DNA of 64,000 nt from Muribaculaceae bacterium. GTDB lineage: Bacteria > Bacteroidota > Bacteroidia > Bacteroidales > Muribaculaceae. Both the position numbers and the translations under genes were made by a program. The notes under the pieces are model-generated. The model had not been told where the DNA came from, did no database searches, and saw nothing but the letters and a program-made list of their open reading frames with translations. The DNA lies in contig JAMPII010000005.1 of the NCBI GenBank assembly GCA_023662835.1, positions 1-64,000 on the forward strand, in the 5' to 3' direction. Below are positions 17,606 through 27,015 of this stretch, one piece after another (position 1 is the first letter of the stretch; each line of letters opens with the position of its first letter).

Positions 17606-18604
17606 ATGTGGTTAACAAGCTCTTCTATAGGACGTAAGCTGGTTATGGCCGTAACGGGCGCCTGTCTTGTCCTATTCGTGACTTTCCACTGCTTGATGAA
17701 CGCAGTAGCCATTATGTGGCCCACGGCTTACAATGTAATTTGCGAGTTCCTGGGTGCAAATTGGTATGCTTTGGTGGCTTCGGCCGGCCTGGCATTGTTA
17801 GTCATTATTCACATTATCTATGCTCTTTGGCTTACAGTACAGAATCGTAAGGCTCGCGGTAACGACCGCTATGCAGTTTCGGTGAAACCAGCAACTGTTG
17901 AATGGTCGTCGCAGAACATGCTCGTGCTAGGCATCGTTGTTCTTGCTTTTTTGGTTGTGCACCTGATTCAGTTCTGGGCAAAGATGCAGCTGGTTGAATT
18001 GTGTCATATCGACAGTGTGATTCCTCCTGCTGTTGGCACACTATTCATTCAAGAGGCTTTCTCTGAAATCTGGACTCCGATAGTTTATATCATCGGTTTT
18101 GTTGCATTGTGGTTCCATATGAACCATGGCTTCTGGTCGATGTTCCAGTCGGCCGGTTGGAACAATAACACGTGGCTCCCGCGTCTGCGCAAAATCGCTT
18201 GCTGGTATACAACAATTGTTATAGCGCTGTTCGTGGCTCAGGCTGTTGTGTTCTCGGTGAATGCGTCGAACGATTATTATCGAACAAACGAGAGCCTTCG
18301 CGAGCAATATAAGGATATTGTTGCAGAACAGGTAGGTGTGCCAGCCGCTCAGTTCGATTTCGCAGCGATGCCATCTAAGACTGAACTTGAAGGGATGAAG
18401 TCGCAAATCAGCTCTCTTTTAGCCGACCCAGCCCAGATGCAGGCAATGGGATATTCAGTAGAACAGGCCAATTTGCAAATGGCCATGATCGACAAATGGC
18501 TCAAGGCAATTCCTTTCGTGGAATATCTGAACGCCGGCAAAAAGGCTGCTCCCGTAACTTCTACGCAGCCCGAAGTTGAGAATTTAGAACCTGAAAACAA
18601 CTAA
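17606..18604 (+). CDS. frdC: Fumarate reductase/succinate dehydrogenase cytochrome b subunit
   Basis: Membrane anchor that carries heme and the quinone site of the fumarate reductase complex. The first about 218 residues show the Bacteroidetes family pattern: N-terminal [20 protein letters not shown], five transmembrane helices, and candidate heme histidines at FHCLMN, IHIIYA, VHLIQF and WFHMNHG. The protein is 332 residues because it continues for about 110 residues past the last helix in a soluble, charged and helical tail ([18 protein letters not shown] onward) ending in acidic residues. Usual family members end near 230, so this tail is an addition of unknown role. It is first in frdCAB, with 5 bases before frdA. 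Confidence 0.92.
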   Translation: MWLTSSSIGRKLVMAVTGACLVLFVTFHCLMNAVAIMWPTAYNVICEFLGANWYALVASAGLALLVIIHIIYALWLTVQNRKARGNDRYAVSVKPATVEWSSQNMLVLGIVVLAFLVVHLIQFWAKMQLVELCHIDSVIPPAVGTLFIQEAFSEIWTPIVYIIGFVALWFHMNHGFWSMFQSAGWNNNTWLPRLRKIACWYTTIVIALFVAQAVVFSVNASNDYYRTNESLREQYKDIVAEQVGVPAAQFDFAAMPSKTELEGMKSQISSLLADPAQMQAMGYSVEQANLQMAMIDKWLKAIPFVEYLNAGKKAAPVTSTQPEVENLEPENN

Positions 18605-18609
18605 CCGCT

Positions 18610-20613
18610 ATGAATCAAGATAACGTAAAAGTGATGCCCGCCGCGGATTCCAAAATCCCCGAAGGTCCCGTCGCTGAGAAATGGACCAACTACAAGGCTC
18701 ATCAGAAATTAGTGAATCCGGCTAACAAACGCCGATTAAGCATAATTGTTGTAGGTACCGGTCTGGCCGGCGCATCAGCAGCCTCAACACTTGCCGAAAT
18801 GGGCTTCAATGTGCTCAATTTCTGCATTCAAGACTCTCCTCGTCGCGCTCACTCTATCGCTGCCCAGGGTGGTATAAACGCAGCTAAAAACTATCAGAAC
18901 GACGGAGACTCCGTTTATCGCCTTTTCTACGATACCGTTAAGGGTGGCGACTACCGTGCACGTGAAGCCAATGTTTATCGTTTGGCCGAAGTTTCGAACA
19001 ACATCATTGACCAATGTGTAGCTCAAGGCGTTCCCTTTGCTCGTGAATATGGAGGTTTGCTGGCAAACCGTTCGTTCGGCGGGGCACAGGTGTCGCGTAC
19101 ATTCTACGCAAAAGGTCAGACAGGCCAGCAGCTTCTTCTCGGTGCATACTCTTCGCTCAACCGTCAGATTCAGCTTGGCAAAGTAAAGAGCTATAACCGC
19201 TACGAAATGCACGATGTTGTGATGATCGACGGACGTGCCCGCGGTATTATCGCCAAGAATCTTGTGACCGGTAAATTCGAACGCTTCGCTGCCCATGCCG
19301 TTGTTATCGCAACCGGTGGCTACGGCAACGCTTACTTCCTGTCGACAAATGCAATGGGTTGTAACTGCTCGGCTGCTATGGCATGCTACCGCAAAGGCGC
19401 TTATTTCGCAAACCCGGCTTACGTTCAGATTCACCCCACATGTATTCCCGTTCACGGCGACCAGCAGTCGAAGCTGACACTTATGTCGGAATCGCTGCGT
19501 AACGACGGCCGTATCTGGGTGCCAAAGAATATTGAGGATGCAAAAAAACTCCAGAGCGGCGAAATCAAGGGCTCGGATATCCCAGAAGAAGACCGCGACT
19601 ACTATCTGGAGCGTCGTTATCCTGCGTTCGGTAACCTTGTTCCGCGCGATGTTGCTTCACGTGCTGCTAAAGAGCGTTGCGACAAAGGCTTTGGCGTAAA
19701 CAATACAGGTCTGGCTGTGTTCCTCGACTTCTCCGAAGCTATCAATCGTCTCGGACTTGATGTTGTTCGTCAGCGCTATGGTAACCTGTTCGATATGTAC
19801 GAAGAAATTACCGATGTTAACCCCGGTAAAGTTGGCAACACTATTAATGGCGAAGTTTACTACAACCCGATGATGATATTCCCGGCAATCCACTACACTA
19901 TGGGTGGTATTTGGGTTGACTATGAGCTGCAGACCTCGCTCAAGGGCTTGTTCGCTATCGGCGAATGTAACTTCTCCGACCACGGCGCAAACCGCCTCGG
20001 CGCTTCAGCGCTCATGCAGGGTCTGGCCGATGGTTACTTCGTGCTCCCCTATACAATTCAGAACTACCTGTCGGATCAGATTACAGTTCCATGTCCTTCC
20101 GTTGACGCTCCCGAGTTTGCTGAGACAGAAGCAAAATGCGTGGCAGCACAAAAGGCTCTGCTTGACATTCAAGGCAAACGCTCGGTTGATTCAATCCACA
20201 AGGAACTGGGTCACATCATGTGGGAATATGTAGGAATGGGTCGCACAAAAGAAGGTTTGACAACAGCCCTCGAAAAACTGAAAGAGCTCCGAAAAGAATT
20301 CCAGACAAATCTTTATGTTCCGGGTTCGGCCGAAGGAATGAATATTGAGCTTGACAAAGCCTTCCGTTTGAATGACTTCATCACTATGGGCGAACTTGTT
20401 GCCTATGATGCTCTCAACCGCAACGAAAGCTGCGGCGGTCACTTCCGCGAAGAATACCAGACGGAAGAGGGTGAAGCCAAACGCGACGACGAAAACTACT
20501 TCTATGTATCGTGCTGGGACTATCAAGGCTCCGACGACAAAGCTCCTGAACTCATCAAAGAACCGCTCCACTACGAAGCTATCAAGGTTCAGACACGTAA
20601 CTATAAGTCATAA
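18610..20613 (+). CDS. frdA: Fumarate reductase/succinate dehydrogenase flavoprotein subunit
   Basis: Catalytic subunit reducing fumarate to succinate (or the reverse), with covalently bound FAD. It is 667 residues. The FAD-binding fold starts at [20 protein letters not shown] (about 47-66), and the covalent-flavin histidine lies in AHSIAAQGG. Substrate residues lie in the HPTCIP segment and GMGRTKEGL near the C-terminal helical domain. It belongs to the long B-type flavoproteins typical of Bacteroidetes and epsilonproteobacteria. In anaerobic Bacteroidales this complex serves as the terminal fumarate reductase with menaquinol; a malate dehydrogenase gene lies 8 kb away. Confidence 0.96.
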   Translation: MNQDNVKVMPAADSKIPEGPVAEKWTNYKAHQKLVNPANKRRLSIIVVGTGLAGASAASTLAEMGFNVLNFCIQDSPRRAHSIAAQGGINAAKNYQNDGDSVYRLFYDTVKGGDYRAREANVYRLAEVSNNIIDQCVAQGVPFAREYGGLLANRSFGGAQVSRTFYAKGQTGQQLLLGAYSSLNRQIQLGKVKSYNRYEMHDVVMIDGRARGIIAKNLVTGKFERFAAHAVVIATGGYGNAYFLSTNAMGCNCSAAMACYRKGAYFANPAYVQIHPTCIPVHGDQQSKLTLMSESLRNDGRIWVPKNIEDAKKLQSGEIKGSDIPEEDRDYYLERRYPAFGNLVPRDVASRAAKERCDKGFGVNNTGLAVFLDFSEAINRLGLDVVRQRYGNLFDMYEEITDVNPGKVGNTINGEVYYNPMMIFPAIHYTMGGIWVDYELQTSLKGLFAIGECNFSDHGANRLGASALMQGLADGYFVLPYTIQNYLSDQITVPCPSVDAPEFAETEAKCVAAQKALLDIQGKRSVDSIHKELGHIMWEYVGMGRTKEGLTTALEKLKELRKEFQTNLYVPGSAEGMNIELDKAFRLNDFITMGELVAYDALNRNESCGGHFREEYQTEEGEAKRDDENYFYVSCWDYQGSDDKAPELIKEPLHYEAIKVQTRNYKS

Positions 20614-20640
20614 ACCACAAAAAAACGACAGTAAACTAAA

Positions 20641-21390
20641 ATGGCAAATATAACTGTTAACCTCAAAGTCTGGCGTCAGGCCGGACCAAAGGAAAAGGGC
20701 GCTTTCCGCACCTACACTGTGGAAACTGACACCGATACCTCTTTCCTTGAGACACTCGATATTCTTAACGAACAGCTGGTGGCCAACCGCGAAGAACCTA
20801 TCGCGTTCGACCATGACTGCCGCGAAGGTATTTGCGGTATGTGCTCGCTCTATATCAACGGACATCCTCACGGACCCGCTACCGGCGCTACAACCTGTCA
20901 GCTCTACATGCGTCGCTTCAAAGATGGCGAAACTATTACAGTTGAGCCTTGGCGCTCGGCTGCTTTCCCCGTTATCAAGGACTTGATGGTGGATCGTAAC
21001 GCTTTCGACAAAATTCAGCAGGCCGGCGGCTACGTTTCGTTCAATTGCGGCGGTGCGCAGGATGCCAACAACCTTCCTATCTCGAAGGTTAATGCCGATT
21101 TGGCAATGGATGCAGCAACCTGCATCGGTTGTGGCGCATGTGTTGCAGCTTGCAAAAACGGTTCAGCTATGCTTTTCGTTTCTGCCAAAGTGAGCCAGTT
21201 TGCGTTGCTGCCTCAGGGTCAGATTGAACGCAAACGTCGTGCACGCGCAATGGTTCAGAAAATGGACGAACTCGGCTTCGGTAACTGTACAAACACCGGC
21301 GCATGTGCAGCTGAATGTCCTAAATGCATTTCGATCAGCAATATCGCTCGCCTTAACCGCGAATTCGAAAAAGCTAAATTCTCCGACTGA
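20641..21390 (+). CDS. frdB: Fumarate reductase/succinate dehydrogenase iron-sulfur subunit
   Basis: Electron-transfer subunit linking the quinone site to the flavin. It is 249 residues. An N-terminal plant-type [2Fe-2S] ferredoxin domain has CREGICGMC with a later TTC. The C-terminal domain carries the ligands [11 protein letters not shown] and [14 protein letters not shown] for the [4Fe-4S] and [3Fe-4S] clusters. It starts 27 bases after frdA and is followed by a strong intrinsic terminator, closing the operon. Confidence 0.96.
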   Translation: MANITVNLKVWRQAGPKEKGAFRTYTVETDTDTSFLETLDILNEQLVANREEPIAFDHDCREGICGMCSLYINGHPHGPATGATTCQLYMRRFKDGETITVEPWRSAAFPVIKDLMVDRNAFDKIQQAGGYVSFNCGGAQDANNLPISKVNADLAMDAATCIGCGACVAACKNGSAMLFVSAKVSQFALLPQGQIERKRRARAMVQKMDELGFGNCTNTGACAAECPKCISISNIARLNREFEKAKFSD

Positions 21391-21410
21391 TAAATTGGTC
21401 ATATACAAAA

Positions 21411-21450
21411 AATGCCGCAGGAGCCTGAAAGCATCTGCGGCATTTTTTTT
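21411..21450 (+). terminator. Intrinsic terminator of frdCAB
   Basis: AATGCCGCAG (21411-21420) pairs exactly with CTGCGGCATT (21435-21444) and is followed by a run of T bases to 21450, 20 bases after the frdB stop. Confidence 0.9.
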
Positions 21451-21459
21451 ATTGGGTTG

Positions 21460-22107
21460 TTAACGTCCCGAATTAGTTAATGCGGCCTTTACCGATGTGG
21501 ACGAAGTATTGTTGATTAGCGTGTAAGTTTGGCCGGAAATGAGTTGCGGGCAACTGATCAGGATTGCACCATTTCCCGAGCCTCCTCCAGGATTCCAGCC
21601 TCCTCCGCTGGGACCATTTCCCGGTCCGAATTGGGGACCCGAAGTTGACGATGTGTATTCGGCGGGAACTGTGAAAGTTGCAATAGTTTCATCGCCGGAT
21701 TTCACAGAAACATCAGTGCCGGCTTTGATTGCCCCCGAACCTTTTACGAATGCCTGTGTTGAGCCGCTCTTGGTTGGGTAAGTATTGCTGCCGCCGAAAG
21801 CAAATACTGTTCCGCCGGTAATGTAAACAGCGCAACCGCTTTCGGTTGCGGCATCCAAACCCATTTCAGCGCCTCCTGAACCCATAGTGCGGATATATCC
21901 GCCGCTAATGGTTAGGTTGCCGTTAGAATCAAGGCCGTCGCCAACTATTGAGATTATGGTTAGGTTACCGCCGCTTATGTGGAAATCGTTCGACGAGTTT
22001 ATGCCGTCATCATAGGCTTTAACGAAGATGTTGCCACCTTAAGGGCCCATATCATAAAATTTCAGGGCCCTTAAGGCAGCTAAAGTAAAAATATTTGTTA
22101 ATTTCAT
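21460..22107 (-). pseudogene. Broken secreted carbohydrate-binding-domain protein
   Basis: Two in-frame pieces of one secreted protein remain. The 5' piece begins at the ATG at 22107 and encodes only a hydrophobic start, MKLTNIFTLAA. A 40-base palindromic repeat (copy B) follows and supplies an in-frame TAA at 22039-22041. The 3' piece (22038-21460) stays open and encodes a glycine-rich beta-repeat region (GGNIFVKAYDDGINSSNDFH, DGLDSNGNLTISGGYI), a glycine/proline linker (GPQFGPGNGPSGGGWNPG) and a C-terminal domain. It resembles the C-terminal part of the Bacteroidetes carbohydrate-binding-domain proteins (DUF4353-like), which are several hundred residues longer. The middle is apparently deleted at the repeat. 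An internal start at 21885 would give only 141 residues. Confidence 0.7.
22037..22076. repeat. Single palindromic repeat (copy B)
   Basis: Twelve-base perfectly complementary ends (22037-22048 and 22065-22076, CCTTAAGGGCCC and its complement) surround the 16-base middle ATATCATAAAATTTCA. It lies inside the broken gene and provides its premature stop codon. Confidence 0.85.
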
Positions 22108-22178
22108 TGTAATAAGTTGGTTAATTCGAATATTAGCCAACATTCAATCATAAAGTTTAATAATAAATATAAATTTCG

Positions 22179-22186
22179 TAAATTTG
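22179..22186 (+). promoter_or_regulatory. -7 promoter box upstream of DUF4494 gene
   Basis: TAAATTTG followed by C, 72 bases before the DUF4494 start. No TTTG at the expected -33 position. Confidence 0.4.
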
Positions 22187-22257
22187 CGTATAAATGAGTA
22201 GGTGTATGTGTACGCCTGATTGAATAAAATGATAACAACCTCTAAACTATTTAGAAT

Positions 22258-22692
22258 ATGAATAACTGGTTCGAATGCAAAGTTCGTTACGATAAAATGA
22301 TGGAAAACGGCGCAACAAAAAAGGTTACGGAATCGTATCTTGTCGATGCTTTTACATTTACTGATGCCGAAAAGCGCATGAATGAGGAAATGGAAGGTCG
22401 CGGCGAATTTTCAGTGACCGCGGTTAAGCGTAGCAATATAACGGAGATTTTTTGGGATGATTCCGAAACGGCCGATAAATGGTACCACGTGAAGGTAAAT
22501 TTCATCACTATCGACGAAAAGAGTGCGGTTGAAAAGAAAACCACTACGCATATTCTGGTTGCAGCAGGCAATTTCCGTCAGGCTTTGGACTCGTTCATGG
22601 AAGGTATGAAGGGTACAATGGCTGATTTTGAGGTGAACACAATAGCAGAGACGCCGCTGATGGATGTCTATAAAGCAAAAGTTGTTGACTAA
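22258..22692 (+). CDS. DUF4494 domain-containing protein
   Basis: Cytosolic protein of 144 residues without a signal peptide. It matches the DUF4494 pattern of Bacteroidetes: N-terminal WFECKVRYDKMMENG, the central YLVDAFTFTDAEKRMNEEM and a second similar half (WYHVKVNFITIDEKSAVEKK). The two halves look like an internal duplication. Its stop codon overlaps the yggS start (TAATG), so the two genes are co-translated. The function of the family is unknown; coupling to a PLP-homeostasis protein is the only clue. Confidence 0.85.
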   Translation: MNNWFECKVRYDKMMENGATKKVTESYLVDAFTFTDAEKRMNEEMEGRGEFSVTAVKRSNITEIFWDDSETADKWYHVKVNFITIDEKSAVEKKTTTHILVAAGNFRQALDSFMEGMKGTMADFEVNTIAETPLMDVYKAKVVD

Positions 22693-23372
22693 TGTCGATG
22701 GATGGCCAGAAAATAGAAAATAATGTAAGGCAGGTTGCCGCTTCGTTGCCTATGGGAGTGACGTTGGTTGCTGTGTCGAAATTCCATCCTGCCGATGCGT
22801 TGATGCGTGCTTATAATGCAGGACAGCGCGACTTTGGCGAAAGCCGCGCGCAGGAGATGGTTGACAAAGCCAAAACCTTGCCCAACGATATCCGCTGGCA
22901 TTTTATCGGCCATTTGCAGACGAACAAAGTGCGTATGATTATGCCATACGTTAGTATGATACATAGTATCGACTCCCCTAGGCTGTTGAAATATGTAAGC
23001 GACGAGGCGGTGCGCGCCGGCCGAGTGGTTGATGTCCTTTTGCAAGCACATGTTGCCGACGAGGAAACAAAAACCGGATTCATGCCCGACGAGCTAGTGG
23101 AATTTGCCGAAGCATTCAAAAGCGATCAATATCCTGGAGTGAGAGTTCGCGGGCTGATGGGAATGGCTACCAATACCGACAACGAAGTCCGCATCAGAAA
23201 CGATTTCGAGGCATTGAAACAGTTGTTCGTTAAGATTAAGTCGACCCCTGTTTTGTCCGACGATTTCAAAGTGCTGTCGATGGGAATGAGCCACGACTAT
23301 CCACTGGCGCTTGAGTGTGGCTCAAATATGGTGCGAGTAGGCACTATGATTTTCGGTGAAAGAGAATATTAA
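22692..23372 (+). CDS. yggS: YggS-family PLP homeostasis protein
   Basis: Pyridoxal-5'-phosphate-binding protein of the alanine-racemase fold, thought to buffer free PLP. It is 226 residues, typical length. The PLP lysine lies in VAVSKFHPADALM, followed by FGESRAQEM, WHFIGHLQTNKVR, the IHSIDS motif and the phosphate-binding SMGMSHDYPLALECGSNMVR. The start ATG overlaps the stop of the DUF4494 gene. It is followed by an MFS transporter 36 bases downstream. Confidence 0.93.
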   Translation: MSMDGQKIENNVRQVAASLPMGVTLVAVSKFHPADALMRAYNAGQRDFGESRAQEMVDKAKTLPNDIRWHFIGHLQTNKVRMIMPYVSMIHSIDSPRLLKYVSDEAVRAGRVVDVLLQAHVADEETKTGFMPDELVEFAEAFKSDQYPGVRVRGLMGMATNTDNEVRIRNDFEALKQLFVKIKSTPVLSDDFKVLSMGMSHDYPLALECGSNMVRVGTMIFGEREY

Positions 23373-23408
23373 ACATAATTACCAATTCTTAACCCGTTTC
23401 TAAAAACA

Positions 23409-24794
23409 ATGGAAAAAAACAACACATCGTCTAACGGACGTACGATTGCTATCATTGCGATGATTTTCCTTTTCGCGATGATCTCGTTCGTTACAAACCT
23501 GGCGGCTCCTATCGGTACTATATGGGGCTTTAAGTTCGCCGGTAACTCCATGCTCGGCATGATGGGCAATATGATGAACTTTGCCGCTTACTTCTTTATG
23601 GGTATACCCGCCGGCAACCTTCTCGTTAAAATCGGCTACAAGAAAACCGCACTGTGGGCAATGGCTATTGGTGTGATAGGCTTGTTTGTGCAGTATTTGT
23701 CGAGTGTGCTCGGAACCGACGTTACATGCGGCTCAATATCAGGTACGCCCGTGCCTCTTAACTTCTTCATTTACCTGCTTGGCGCATTCATCTGCGGTTT
23801 CTGTGTATGTATGCTGAACACCGTTGTAAACCCTATGCTCAACCTTCTCGGTGGCGGTGGCAACAAAGGTAACCAGCTCATCCAGACTGGCGGCGCGCTG
23901 AACTCTTTGTCGGCAACATTAACACCGCTGTTCGTTGGTGCGCTTATCGGAACACTCACCCAGGCTACAACAATGACCGACGTCGTTCCTCTATTATGGA
24001 TCGCAATCGGTGTGTTCATCTTTGCTTTCATTGTTATTTCATTCGTCAAGATTCCCGAACCCAACCAGTCGTCAAAGGGTAAAAAAGTTAAATATGCTCA
24101 TTCACCCTGGAACTTCCGCCATCTGGTGTTTGGAGTTATCGGTATCTTCTTCTATGTAGGTATTGAAATCGGTATTCCCGGAACTCTCAACTTCTATTTG
24201 GCCGAACCGGGAGCCAGCGGAGCCGGACTAGGCGAAGGCGCATCGGCAATCGCCGGTACTATTGTAGCTATTTATTGGCTTCTTATGCTCATAGGCCGCT
24301 CGTTGTCGTCGCTCATCTCAGCCGCAGTTTCAACACGCGCGCAGATGATAACCGTTTCAACAGTAGCTATTGCTTTGGTAATTGCAGCTATCGCAGTGCC
24401 CAGCACTGTAAAATTCCCTGTTCCCGCTTTTGTGGGTAACTTCATGGGTGCGCTGACTGGCTCGAGCATTCAGGGCTCAATGGTTCCCCTAAGTGCTTAC
24501 CTGCTTGTTCTTTGCGGATTGTGCACTTCTGTGATGTGGGGCGGTATTTTCAACCTTGCAGTTGAAGGCCTTGGCAAATACACGGCTCAAGCTTCCGGCA
24601 TATTCATGATGATGGTAGTTGGCGGAGGTATAATGCCTTTGCTGCAAAACTGGATTGCCGGAGTAGCAGGCTATATGGCGTCTTACTGGCTGGTAGTTGC
24701 CATGCTGGCATGGATTCTGTTCTATGCCGTAATCGGTTGCAAGAACGTTAATACCAACATTCCTGTCGACGACGAAATAGAAAACGCTCTTTAA
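23409..24794 (+). CDS. MFS transporter, sugar:proton symporter-like
   Basis: Polytopic inner-membrane transporter of 461 residues with about twelve hydrophobic helices. The N-terminal half contains MGIPAGNLLVKIGYKKTALW, which matches the loop 2-3 motif of the FucP-like branch of the major facilitator superfamily, followed by the INTVVNPMLNLLG-like stretch (LNTVVNPMLNLLGGGGNKGN). This branch commonly imports fucose, glucose, galactose or N-acetylglucosamine with protons; the actual substrate cannot be read. It lies between yggS and transketolase, so a role in feeding the pentose phosphate pathway is possible but unproven. A hairpin follows its stop codon. Confidence 0.8.
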   Translation: MEKNNTSSNGRTIAIIAMIFLFAMISFVTNLAAPIGTIWGFKFAGNSMLGMMGNMMNFAAYFFMGIPAGNLLVKIGYKKTALWAMAIGVIGLFVQYLSSVLGTDVTCGSISGTPVPLNFFIYLLGAFICGFCVCMLNTVVNPMLNLLGGGGNKGNQLIQTGGALNSLSATLTPLFVGALIGTLTQATTMTDVVPLLWIAIGVFIFAFIVISFVKIPEPNQSSKGKKVKYAHSPWNFRHLVFGVIGIFFYVGIEIGIPGTLNFYLAEPGASGAGLGEGASAIAGTIVAIYWLLMLIGRSLSSLISAAVSTRAQMITVSTVAIALVIAAIAVPSTVKFPVPAFVGNFMGALTGSSIQGSMVPLSAYLLVLCGLCTSVMWGGIFNLAVEGLGKYTAQASGIFMMMVVGGGIMPLLQNWIAGVAGYMASYWLVVAMLAWILFYAVIGCKNVNTNIPVDDEIENAL

Positions 24795-24801
24795 TGTATA
24801 T

Positions 24802-24834
24802 AATGTCCGGCCGTTGTTTTTGCGGCCGGACATT
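24802..24834 (+). terminator. Hairpin between MFS transporter and transketolase
   Basis: AATGTCCGGCCG (24802-24813) and its exact complement (24823-24834) form a 12-base stem just after the MFS stop codon. There is no T-run after it, so termination strength is uncertain. Confidence 0.6.
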
Positions 24835-24865
24835 CCAAAATTCAAGTATAATAAACAATACCAAT

Positions 24866-26899
24866 ATGGAAATAAATCAGCTGAACCAGGCTGCCAACAC
24901 AATTCGCGTACTGGCAGCTTCTATGGTTGAGAAATCTAAATCGGGACATCCAGGCGGCGCCATGGGAGGTGCTGATTTTGTGAATGTACTATATTCAAAA
25001 TTTCTTGTTGTCGACCCCGACAATGCCAAATGGTTTGCCCGCGACCGTTTCTTTCTCGACCCAGGACATATGTCGCCTATGCTCTTCTCGGTTCTGGCGC
25101 TTGCCGGCAAATTCACAGTTGAGGAGCTGCAACAGTTCCGTCAGTGGGGAAGCGTGACAACAGGCCACCCCGAACTCGACGTTGAACGCGGAGTGGAAAA
25201 TACATCAGGCCCGCTTGGTCAGGGACATGCAATGGCCGTTGGATGTGCAATTGCCGAGCGGTTCTTGCAGGCACGATTCGGCGATGTTGTTGCCCATAAA
25301 ACATATGCGTTTATTTCCGACGGAGGCATTCAAGAGGAGATATCGCAGGGCGCAGGCCGTATTGCCGGTCACCTCGGTTTGTCGAACCTTATAATGTTCT
25401 ATGACAGCAATCGAGTTCAGTTGTCGACAAATGTCGATGCTGTCGATTCCGAGGATGTAGCGGCAAAATACCGTGCATGGGGCTGGAACGTTATCGAAAT
25501 CAATGGCAACGATGCCAATGCAATAATTGGCGCGCTCGAAACCGCACATTGTGAGAAACAACGCCCAACTCTTATTATCGGTCATACAATCATGGGGCTT
25601 GGCTGCGTGAAAGCTGACGGTACAAATTTCGAAGGCCAGTGCTCAACGCACGGACAACCTCTCAGCAAATCTGGCGCCGACTATGAGGCAACTGTACGCA
25701 ACCTTGGCGCCGATCCGGCTAATCCATGGGCTATACCCGAAGCTGTAAAGGAATTGTACGCGACTCGCGCAAAACAATTGCGCGAAGTTTGCGCACAGCG
25801 TCACGCCGCAGAAAAAGCATGGGCTGAGGCGAATCCAGAGCTTGCCGCCGAACTTAGTGAATTTATTGAGGGTAAATTGCCTCAAATCGATTGGAAAAAT
25901 GAGGTGGCCCACAAAGCAGGAGTAGCAACCCGTCAGGCTTCAGCCGACTGTCTTTCAATGCTTGCTACAAAGGTTAAGAACATGATTGTTTCGTCGGCCG
26001 ATTTGGCTAATTCCGACAAAACCGACGCATTCCTTAAAAAAACAACTCCGTTCAAAAAAGGCGACTTTTCGGGGGCTTTTCTCCACGCCGGCGTAGCTGA
26101 ATTGACAATGGCAGCCATGATGAACGGTATAGCTCTGCATGGTGGTGTGTTCGCCGCTTGCGGAACGTTCTTCGTATTCTCCGACTATATGAAACCGGCG
26201 GTGAGAATGTCGGCTCTTATGGAACTTCCTGTTAAATACATCTGGACTCACGATGCGTTCCGCGTAGGTGAAGATGGTCCCACTCACGAACCTGTTGAAC
26301 AGGAAGCTCAGATTCGCCTTATGGAGGAACTGCGCAATCTACACGGTAAATCGTCGATGCTCGTTCTGCGCCCGGCCGATGCTGCCGAAACAACCGTTTG
26401 CTGGAAAATGGCCATGGAGAACAAATCAACTCCAACCGCGCTGATTCTAAGCCGACAGGACATTCCGGATTTGCCCGGTTTAACAGCAGAACGCTACGAG
26501 GAAGCTCTTGGCGCGCAACGTGGTGGCTATGTGGTTCGTCAAGCTGAAAATCCGGCTGTTACGCTGGTTGCCAACGGTTCGGAGGTTTCGCTTCTTATGG
26601 AAGTTGCGAAATTACTCGCTGACGAAGGCGTTGAAGCCCGAGTGGTTTCAGTTCCCTCGATCGGTTTGTTCAACGACCAACCGGTTGAATACCGTAAGCA
26701 GGTTATTCCCGCCGATGCTCCAGTGTTCGGACTTACCGCAGGCTTGCCTTCAACTCTGCGCTCGGTTGTAGGACCGCAAGGCGAGGTGTTCGGTCTCGAT
26801 CATTTTGGCGCGTCAGCTCCCTACAAGGTGCTCGACGAGAAATTTGGCTTTACCGCGCCTGCAGTTCTTGAACGTGTTAAGCTATATATTTCGAAATAA
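24866..26899 (+). CDS. tkt: Transketolase
   Basis: Thiamine-diphosphate enzyme of the non-oxidative pentose phosphate pathway that moves two-carbon units between sugar phosphates. From the ATG at 24866 (MEINQLNQAANTIRV) it is 677 residues. An upstream in-frame ATG at 24794 would read through the hairpin and is unlikely. Visible: KSGHPGGAMGGADF with the substrate histidine, GHGH-type GPLGQGHAMAVG, the ThDP/magnesium motif around FISDGGIQEEISQGA, the pyrimidine domain with THDAFRVGEDGPTHEPVEQ, and the C-terminal domain. A GC-rich terminator follows. Confidence 0.96.
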   Translation: MEINQLNQAANTIRVLAASMVEKSKSGHPGGAMGGADFVNVLYSKFLVVDPDNAKWFARDRFFLDPGHMSPMLFSVLALAGKFTVEELQQFRQWGSVTTGHPELDVERGVENTSGPLGQGHAMAVGCAIAERFLQARFGDVVAHKTYAFISDGGIQEEISQGAGRIAGHLGLSNLIMFYDSNRVQLSTNVDAVDSEDVAAKYRAWGWNVIEINGNDANAIIGALETAHCEKQRPTLIIGHTIMGLGCVKADGTNFEGQCSTHGQPLSKSGADYEATVRNLGADPANPWAIPEAVKELYATRAKQLREVCAQRHAAEKAWAEANPELAAELSEFIEGKLPQIDWKNEVAHKAGVATRQASADCLSMLATKVKNMIVSSADLANSDKTDAFLKKTTPFKKGDFSGAFLHAGVAELTMAAMMNGIALHGGVFAACGTFFVFSDYMKPAVRMSALMELPVKYIWTHDAFRVGEDGPTHEPVEQEAQIRLMEELRNLHGKSSMLVLRPADAAETTVCWKMAMENKSTPTALILSRQDIPDLPGLTAERYEEALGAQRGGYVVRQAENPAVTLVANGSEVSLLMEVAKLLADEGVEARVVSVPSIGLFNDQPVEYRKQVIPADAPVFGLTAGLPSTLRSVVGPQGEVFGLDHFGASAPYKVLDEKFGFTAPAVLERVKLYISK

Positions 26900-26923
26900 T
26901 TATTATTTCCCCTACCCTTACAG

Positions 26924-26959
26924 CAACCCCATGCGACAGAATTAAACCGCATGGGGTTG
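26924..26959 (+). terminator. Intrinsic terminator after transketolase
   Basis: CAACCCCATGCG (26924-26935) pairs with CGCATGGGGTTG (26948-26959), followed by AATTATTTTG. It starts 25 bases after the stop codon. Confidence 0.8.
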
Positions 26960-27015
26960 AATTATTTTGCATGAACTCGAAACAATTGCTATCTTAGCCA
27001 AAATTATAATTGCAA

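Noticed and set aside
24794..24865. Early ATG of the transketolase frame
   Set aside because: It would encode a 24-residue leader across the hairpin; family members begin at the ATG at 24866.
27010..27015. TTG start for the glycosidase-like gene
   Set aside because: The ATG six bases later begins a standard signal peptide; the TTG adds two residues without benefit.
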